Shown: piece by piece, positions 30,146-36,961 of the stretch
How the letters are laid out: each line of letters opens with the position of its first letter
Position numbering within the stretch: the first letter of the stretch is position 1
Assembly: GCA_003427395.1 (NCBI GenBank)
Contig: BFEA01000024.1
Coordinates: forward strand, 4,481,609-4,518,569
Length of the DNA stretch: 36,961 bases
Source of the DNA: Chara braunii
Taxonomy: Eukaryota; Streptophyta; Charophyceae; Charales; Characeae
Reading direction: 5' to 3'
Notes under the pieces: generated by a model
Database searches by the model: none
What the model was told of the DNA's origin: nothing
The model's input: only the letters and a program-made list of their open reading frames with translations
Program-made: the position numbers and the translations under genes

Positions 30146-31009
30146 CTAAGGCTTCTTGCTGAAAGAGGCAAAGTTATGTACTTCAATGTTCGCATCATCC
30201 ACCAGCTTATTCTTGACGTTTGTAGGCAGACCTCTCAAATAGTCTGTGAGTACATGTGGGTCATAACGCACACCAGGTACTACAATCGGTCTTTCTACGG
30301 CGTCTGTGACTTCGCGTACAGTCCGGTACCGTTTGGAATTGAGAGTGTTGATCGCGTCAATGGCCTTCTGAGCCCCTTGAGGGTCATGCCACCTATTGTA
30401 CACAGTCCGTACGAAGTCTTCCAATGTCTAGGCCTGGGCCCAGGCATCGAAGTTCTGACCATAGCCCTGTTGCTGCACTAACCCGTTTAACCATCATGTT
30501 GTTCGTCCCTCTAGAAAGGAGGCAGCGACTATAACTTCCTGTTCTGGCCTTGTGAGCTTGTGCCTCACACAAGTGGGCACTGTCCTCACCCAGGTGTCCA
30601 GGTCCTCTTCCTTTTTCTTGTCGCCGAAAAAAGCTTTAGGACTCAACTAAGGAATCTTGGGCATCCACTGCATAGGCTGGCTTGGCCCAGGAGACTGTTC
30701 CAGTTGCTGCATAGCCACTGAGACAGGTTGTTGCACGCTGACATGAGCCTACCCTCACGATGGGACTGTAGCTGCCATCGTCGTTAATGGTACAAAAGAA
30801 GTTCTAAGGACCGGACCAGTAGCTGCTACTAAACCACTTGGAGGGGGCATGCCAAACATAGGAGAAAAAGAGTGACCAACCAGCGACGACGTCACTGAGG
30901 GACCCGCAACCGATGGGAGAGCTACATCATACTAAGGCTGCCTCATCATTGGACGAGGAGCCTGCAGTGCAGCCAGAATCCGGCACAAGCGGTTATCGGG
31001 TAGCTGAAA
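30146..31009 (-). pseudogene. E3 gag capsid part
   Basis: The clearest frame (30424-30146) is MEDFVRTVYNRWHDPQGAQK...LNSKRYRTVREVTDAVER, capsid-like with the R-W-x-D-P pattern. Further upstream (30640-30430) frames include KKEEDLDTWVRTVPTCVRHK and WLNGLVQQQGYGQNFDAWAQ with stops between. The 31009-30700 part is Pro/Met/Val-rich. Decayed. Confidence 0.75.
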
Positions 31010-31435
31010 ATTCAGGAATGAAAATTCTGAAGTGAGAGTTTTGGGCAGTCTGAAAATCTTGAATGGTCCTGAAGTGGTGAAAGGTCCGAAGACCCTGAAA
31101 ACCACCTGTTTAGGCAGGCTGCATCCTGAAGTGGTGAAGGGTGTCCTGAAGTGGTCAAGTGAGAGTTTTGGGCAGTCTGAAAATCCTGAATGGTCCTGAA
31201 GTGGTGAAAGGTCAGAAGACCATGAAAACCACCCTTCACCACTTGAGGATGCAGCCTGCCTAAACAGGTGGTTTTCAAGGTCTTCGGAGCTTTCACCACT
31301 TCAAGACCATTCAGGATTTTCAGACCTGAATGGTCCTGAAGTGGTTAAAGGTCCGAAGACCCTGAAAACCACTTGTTTAGGCACGGTGCATCCTGAAGTG
31401 GTGAAAGGTGTCCTGAAGTGGTGATGAAAAATACG
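31010..31435. repeat. Palindromic repeat block inserted in E3 gag
   Basis: Units containing GGTCCTGAAGTGGTGAAAGG, then CCTGAAAACCACC, then GGCAGTCTGAAAATCCTGAA occur at least three times directly and once inverted (31233-31322). Arms 31179-31231 and 31266-31322 can fold into a long hairpin with a short loop. It splits the gag N-terminus from the capsid part, yet the minus frames stay open through it (31299-31012 and the 3' end of 31852-31301). Confidence 0.85.
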
Positions 31436-31852
31436 ACTGTTGTTAACCTTCTCTCGAATCCGGTTTTGGCCAGCCACTAGTCCAGCCAACACTTCTTGCT
31501 GCACAACCTGCGTTTCTGCCACGCAAAGGAGCGAACGACGCAACGCTTGTATTGCAGGTTCGAGTGTCGAATCGTCTAGTGCTTTCAATCTACTTAGCTC
31601 TTGCCTCCTGCTCCCTAGTCGAGCTTTTCTCAATATTGCTCTTTCTCTCCTTTCTGCTGTCTCACTCAATTGCCCCTGTAGCTCATCATGAAGTTCCTCT
31701 ACTTGGAGAATCTCATAATCCTCCGATGTGAGTTGAGTTTGCTGGTTGACTTGCGAGCCAACGGATTGGCTAATTGGACCTTGCGAGATACCCTGACTAA
31801 CCCCTGACGAAGTGGCCTGGGACGAGGCATGTGACATGGAAGCAGTAGCCAT
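31436..31852 (-). pseudogene. E3 gag N-terminal part
   Basis: Begins MATASMSHASSQATSSGVSQ at 31852, Ser/Gln-rich, then a charged helical part (EDYEILQVEELHDELQGQLS, ETAERRERAILRKARLGSRR) likely coiled coil, as in other Gag N-termini. The frame runs on into the inserted palindromic block from 31435. The start methionine is the first in frame; an upstream stop could not be excluded. Confidence 0.65.
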
Positions 31853-33514
31853 TGCGGCCTCTAAGCTAGCTGCTGCTAACCTAGTCCTCCTTAATGTCGC
31901 CCTTTCCCTGACTTCCCTTCGCAGCCTCCTTTCCCTCTCCTGGACCTAACTCCGGAAAAGTGATCGGTCGACTAAGACCAGTTCTACGGGTAACTCTTAG
32001 AGGTTCCACTAATCGTTACTCGTCCTCACTACTGCCTGCATCACTCATGAGCTACAGTGTGTGTGATCTAAACTAGTATCCACATTGAATCCTACCTCGG
32101 CATGACACCCAACCGAGTAAGATATTCTACTAATTTCGATCGGCCTGGAGGGAAGTAGTCAAGTGGTAAACAACTAGTGTCAAATCCTACAGGTAATACT
32201 AATTATATTTTTAGATTACTCTGGAACAAATTGCACGCAGCAAGGAATGCTAACTATCTGCAGCTGGCTGTTCGTTGTTAGTCAAGCCCGTAACAAGTAA
32301 ATGATCGAAAATAAAATTGTGTCACCTGTAGAGATGCATGTTGAATGAAATATTTTCCAATTAGTACCTCCACGAACAGTTACCGGAATCCCCCCTCTCC
32401 CTGTATCCTTCTTGAGTGGTCACTTTGTGTCAACGCCCTGAGCATTCCGTTGAGCAGCGTGTCTGAAGGTATGCAATCCGGCCCACCCGAATGCTAACTA
32501 TCTGCAATTGTTTGTTAGTTGTTAGTCAAGCCCGTAACAACTAAATAATCAAAAATAAAATTGTGTCACCTGTAGAGATGCATGCTGAATGGAATATTTT
32601 CCAATTAGTACCTCCGCGAACAGTTACCGGAATCCCCCCTGTGCATCCGGTTGAGTGGTCACTTTGTGTCAATGCCTTGAGCATCCGGTTGAGCGGCGTG
32701 TGTCTGAAGGTGTGCAATTCGGCCCACCCCTGTGCCCCAAGTCTATGTTGAACCTGCCAGCCCTTGCACCTTATTTACCCTCGCATGCAACGAGCCTTAC
32801 TTCCGGTTGATCTGGCTGATCAAGAGGCAGTTTAAGGACAGCCCCCAAGGTCCTCGTGATTTATTTAACGCCGCAGACAAGACGACGATCACAACCAGCG
32901 TTCAATCCCGAACCCTCCAGAAATATTTAGAGACGGTCTGGTAAGCTTCTGTTCAAAGGGCTGGCATGCCCAACACGACCTCTATTGCGCAGCAACAGAA
33001 CCAAGGACTTGCGGCAAAGCATGTGTACTACTCGCAGCGGGTTGGCATGGTGACCGTGACCCGAGTGCTTCGTCCAGGGCCCTTCAGAGGCTTCACCCGT
33101 CTCCCACCAGCTTGGTGCCCAGGAAGAATGTCGACTCTCAAGGTTGAGCGCTTGCGACACCTCACAATGACGATAAGAACTAATGAAGAGGGTAGATAAG
33201 GAAGAGAACAACATACCTCATAATGCTGCCCCCAACCACAAATTTCTCACCGGCAACCTAACGTGCATTTATGATGACCGTTCTCTGCCTCGTCACAACA
33301 AAGAGCAAAATGCAGTTCCACCTCAGCTTAAATGCCACATCAGCGAGCTCTCATCATCCGGCGTACACCCCTATGTCACCACATAGTCTTTCTGGCACGC
33401 CCACACAACCCTGGGCCGCCAATCGTTCAACGCCCAAGCCTTATCATTGCCCCACACCTCATGCGAAGCACCGAACAGCTATTGTGAAGAACCAATGAAT
33501 CGCAGTTCGAACCA
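31853..33514 (-). other. E3 leader (about 1.7 kb), no gene
   Basis: Non-coding sequence between PBS and gag on the minus strand. Short ORFs on both strands carry no motif. Its main feature is the 245-bp tandem repeat listed next. The length is unusual for a Ty3/gypsy leader and may include an intron, but no clear donor-acceptor pair was found. Confidence 0.55.
32245..32729. repeat. Two-copy tandem repeat of about 245 bp in the E3 leader
   Basis: GAATGCTAACTATCTGC opens both copies (32245 and 32490) and GGCCCACCC closes both. Copies differ at scattered sites and small indels, so the duplication is not recent. Confidence 0.9.
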
Positions 33515-33526
33515 CCTCCGATACCA
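33515..33526 (-). other. Primer-binding site of E3 (variant)
   Basis: Minus strand TGGTATCGGAGG lies 3 nt inside the LTR end (TGCA-ATT-TGGTATC). Seven bases match the iMet PBS, then it differs (CGGAGG versus CAGAGC), similar to the D2 site. It fixes 33530 as the inner end of the 5' LTR. Confidence 0.65.
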
Positions 33527-33529
33527 AAT

Positions 33530-34156
33530 TGCAAGGAAAATGAGCAATAGCGAGATGACAATATCCAAATTGCACAATCACATTGAAAGCCAAGAAGTTT
33601 CACCATGTCCATAAAGCAACATTGCACCAATATAACACCAATGGAGAATTGTAACACTGAAAACCAATGCCAATGAGAGCTTGCTCTCGCCACCACCAAC
33701 ACAAGTGTCCAGGCCCTTCTCCCTACTTGGCGCTCGGCGCCCAGCCTTCTCCCTACACAGCTACTATCTGCCTACTAATTGACAATGCAACTGTTGACGT
33801 CAACAGCCAACGAAGTACTTGAAGATGTCGACCAATGCAGAGCATCGCCAATACCAGGTATGTGCCCTCACATCATCATCATCATCATCATCATCATCTC
33901 TCTCCGTCGACTTTCACACACGTCTTCCCTCTATACACACGAAGACCACCCCTGCGCCTCATTGTGGTCCAAGCCTCAGCCAGCTATGGAGGCTGGGCTA
34001 TGGTGCTGCCCTCACCAGCGCCCTTCTTCTCCCATGACTGCACGCGCACAGCACCTTGCCCTTAGCGCACAGCAGCACGCGAGCCTACGCTCCAGCAGCG
34101 TTGTCGCACAAATTGACAAGTGCCTGAATGAGCCTCCACGCAGCGAGCTCTTTCCT
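33530..34156 (-). mobile_element. 5' LTR of E3 (possibly truncated)
   Basis: It matches 23781-24413 in the same orientation. The inner end is TGCA next to the PBS. The outer end is unclear: similarity stops at 34156 (...TTTCCT|CGTTGG). Contains a (CAT)n stretch at 33871-33897. Confidence 0.8.
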
Positions 34157-36244
34157 CGTTGGTATAACATGCTTTTGCGCATGATCTGAACATTTCGTTG
34201 TCCTCGCTACGAGGATGTAACCATAGACAAATACATATAGAATTAGTAACATGAGATGGCGACGCTTGACTTGTAATAGTTTGGGAGAATGTGCATGCAG
34301 CGCTTGTTTGGGTACAAGTATTGAGTAGTGGCACGAGAAGCTTGTGAGAGATTGAGTCAATTGATAAGAACAGTCTGATCGTGAACCGTCAGATATCAAA
34401 AATCTCGCTTTCAATATGAACATCTCCTGTTACTGAAAGGAAATGTTAGAAAAGGGGGAATCACTTATGAGGCTGAAACAGAGAACGACAAGTGCCTGGT
34501 ACTTGAGGCTTGAAAAACATATTGATCATGATTGGCATTAACGACACTATCCTCTACTTCTCACTACGCAGACAAAGTGAAAACTGATTAGCCGCAGACA
34601 TGAGCATTTAAAAGGGGATCTCACGAGATTTTCTTGAGCTGAAGTGTATGGAACTGACTACGATTGATGTTGCAGTTTACATGCGCTTGCATTGATTTGA
34701 AACTCTCAACTACTGTGTTCGATTAACGGAGAGTTGTACGGAGAGACTTAGAGCGAGCTCACAAGTCGGAATACTGGCTACCTGTATCAGAATGGTCAGG
34801 CTTTTCCATAAGGACAATCTTCTTCCTCCTCGTTGCATTAGGACCTACGTCAACTACATAAGGTATCTCTACCTTCTTCACTTGTATTTTATGACCACTG
34901 ACTAGGGTTTAACGCTTACCCAACTTCTCAGTAAACAAATTAGTCTGATTCAAAGTACAAGCATGAACGAAGAGCGCAATTAGGTTGTTCAAGTTATAAC
35001 CCATTATTTCCGCTTGCACTGAGCTAAAGATTACGTGATGAGAGAGGCGAAAGTGCAAATCTAATAATGGGTAACATAAGTCTGCAGGCAAAGTCAGAAC
35101 TTCTTGAACCTCCTAAGCAAGAAAAATGCTTGGACGGTTACCGTCAACCTTTCCTGAAAAATAAATTGTCACACGTCGACGTCGCCTATAGAATCTTATC
35201 ATTCGCACCGTGTGTGTCATGCACTTTTTTTTAGTTGACTTTCTTGCGTCTCCTGATTTGGAGGTGTTTGTTGCCTGTTTGGCTCGACCTTGATATCAAG
35301 TTTGTTGAGAAGCCTACAGGTACGAGTTTTGTACAAGAGGTTTTGTGACTCACTTGTCTCTACGTCGATATTAAGCTTACCGTGTTTCTTTTGATATTTC
35401 TCATTATTTACTTGATGGGCAAAAGGAGAGTTGTCTTGCGAAGAATGGCTTATATTCTGGCCAAGTTCATGCTTGATGGTGACTGATCTCAAATACTATG
35501 ACGTACATACCTGCCTGGAAATGCTTTGGGCTGCTTCAAAGAAAGTACAAATGGGAGGTGATCCCTCACATAATTCAGGGATAAACGAATTGCATATCTT
35601 CCATTGGACAACACTTGGACATGTGATTCAGCAACAACAATGACCACAATCTAATGAGAATCATATGCCAATTATTTATTTTGTTATTTACTTACTCATC
35701 TTGCTCATATGCGTATCCTTCTTTAAGCAAGTGTTTGATCTTCTCCCTGTCTTCCCACTTCAAGAAGAAGTGTGAGATCAATTACACTCAACGCTAATAC
35801 TTTGTATGGGTGTATTTCTTGAGTAGCTTTTCACTCTGCAGTTGAATTCGTGTTGTATTCTGACGAGGACATTCAGCGGTTGCATCCTCGAGTTATATAC
35901 AGGCTAAAGTTTGGCTTGGTAGTAATTCATACTATATGGAAACGAAAATTAAGATCATTGTACGGGTGGAGTGCAGAAGGGCAACTCGAGTACACCCTTC
36001 AACTCGAGTACATCCTGCAAATGATATTCGTAAAAACTGCGCTACGTCCTATGCAAGAAGGATCTAATATGGATGATGCTCTGTTCGATGTTTGGACGGA
36101 GATAACTCCAGGTTGCCCCTTACTCTGAGCGAGGGCGAATTCTACCACTTAGTAGATCAGATCAATGGAGTCAGAGATTGATAAGATTTTGCTTTGATGT
36201 CGCTCGAGCGACCCATAGCCATTTTCTTTGTGTTTTACAGCTTG
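34157..36244. other. AT-rich sequence, no gene recognised
   Basis: Small open frames at 35431-35643 and 35850-36128 (plus) and 35217-35492 (minus) have ordinary-looking composition but no domain I recognise. Without splice evidence I do not call them genes. A short direct repeat (CTCGAGTACA at 35985 and 36004) is the only local structure seen. Confidence 0.4.
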
Positions 36245-36303
36245 TCGTTTAGTGCATTAACGCACTAAGTCGTCCATAGTCAACGGCTATGGACAACAAA
36301 CGA
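36245..36303. other. Double hairpin with closing stem
   Basis: TTAGTGC/GCACTAA (36249-36255, 36262-36268) and GTCCATAG/CTATGGAC (36272-36279, 36287-36294) are adjacent perfect stems. Outer bases TCGTTT (36245) and AAACGA (36298) can close a three-way junction. Function unknown. Confidence 0.6.
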
Positions 36304-36611
36304 TTTCTACATATAAATTGAGTAGCATTCAAACCTGCTAAGTAATCCCCTAATGCTATTCTGAGTTGCCAATCACATGTATATCCAGCCCAGCTAGAGT
36401 TCAAACTCAGAGTTTTCCCAACGGAGAACAAACGCAGAATCCGCGTAACCATACTTTTAAGTGAACTCTGGAAAGGAGAACAGTTACGAGCGGTTGCATA
36501 ACATTTTCTCGTGGACAAACCTAAAAATATACAACAATTGAAGCCCCCGAGTTTGAAATTAGGCCAACACGGCCTGACAAGTAACACACACGTAAACTAA
36601 GATTCGGAAGC

Positions 36612-36671
36612 TCCGCTTAATTTGACTAGGGCTCGGGCTCAGAGCCGATGTTTAAGCGGACTGGGTATAAA
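36612..36671 (+). promoter_or_regulatory. Inverted repeat followed by TATAAA
   Basis: TCCGCTTAA (36612-36620) and TTAAGCGGA (36652-36660) are perfect 9-bp arms; TATAAA follows at 36666. A promoter is possible, but no gene is visible in the 290 bp left before the edge. Confidence 0.35.
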
Positions 36672-36815
36672 GAGCTTGCATATTTGTTGCCAACAACGGA
36701 GGGGCCTTTTATTATTTTGAGTCTACCAACGTCTTCAACTGTAATTTGAAAATGCCTGAGAGCAAGTTGAATTCGCGTTCTCCGTACCAATCAATTAAAT
36801 CAAACAAGTGGACCC

Positions 36816-36836
36816 CGCCACGGCGGAGCCGTGGCG
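36816..36836. other. GC-rich perfect hairpin
   Basis: CGCCACGGC, a GGA loop, and GCCGTGGCG form a 9-bp stem in otherwise AT-rich surroundings. Confidence 0.6.
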
Positions 36837-36876
36837 CACAGCAACAGTCGCTGATGGCGTCTTATGAAGTATGCTT

Positions 36877-36878
<2 letters not shown>

Positions 36879-36961
<83 letters not shown>
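36879..36961. repeat. (CT)n microsatellite to the window edge
   Basis: Uninterrupted TC repeat reaching the last base; the contig may break here because of the repeat. Confidence 0.97.

Noticed and set aside
33501-33526. GTTCGAACC next to GATACCA as a tRNA 3' half
   Set aside because: The T-arm stem does not pair; the location next to the LTR end fits a primer-binding site better.
35850-36128. 92-codon ORF (MLYSDEDIQRLHPRVIYRLK)
   Set aside because: Composition looks protein-like, but I recognise no family and see no splice or promoter context.

Overview
The window looks like repeat-dense, non-genic nuclear DNA of a plant-lineage eukaryote. Support: Ty3/gypsy (Metaviridae-type) retrotransposons with gag-pol order PR-RT-RNaseH-IN, tRNA-iMet-like primer-binding sites (TGGTAYC...), a chromodomain-like integrase tail, plant-type TATA boxes inside LTRs, long GA and GGA tracts, and no recognisable host gene, rRNA or tRNA. 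A charophyte alga such as Chara is my best guess. That is inference from the style of the elements, not something the sequence proves.

Left part (1-8291): the minus-strand 5' part of element E1. A broken gag (about 1240 down to 1, running off the edge) is followed upstream by a leader, a PBS and a truncated LTR (D1). A second leader+LTR copy (D2) follows at 3888-5798. Then, head-to-head with D2, comes a plus-oriented solo LTR of the same family (D3, 6016-8287, flanked by ACGT). D3 is itself split by a solo LTR of another family (A1, 7267-8243, flanked by TTTC).

Middle part (8292-14733): about 6.4 kb without a recognisable gene. It holds a minisatellite, an AT/GC-skewed low-complexity block, a dispersed repeat B1 (possible start of the E2 5' LTR), a GA microsatellite with an assembly gap, and a 390-bp GGA tract.

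Element E2 (14734-21390, plus strand): PBS, a leader carrying a striking array of TGACGTGGCA-like decamers, a decayed gag with CCHC knuckle, protease, RT (YIDD), RNase H, a long integrase ORF and a GPY/F-type tail. A second copy of solo LTR A (A2, flanked by AATG) sits exactly at the junction between the E2 polypurine-like end and repeat B2.

Element E3 (about 34156 down to 23781, minus strand): a full-layout element with 5' LTR, PBS, long leader, gag, PR, RT, RNase H, IN, chromodomain and 3' LTR. It is interrupted by an 826-bp non-autonomous DNA transposon inside RT, a 258-bp TIR element between gag and protease, and a palindromic repeat block inside gag.

Right part (34157-36961): AT-richer sequence with no recognisable gene, several strong inverted repeats and a terminal CT microsatellite.

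All coding sequence seen is retrotransposon pol/gag with frameshifts and stops, so none of the elements looks able to move on its own. The most interesting structure not explained by ordinary annotation is the recurrent, regularly spaced TGACGTGGCA motif, which appears in at least three separate repeats.
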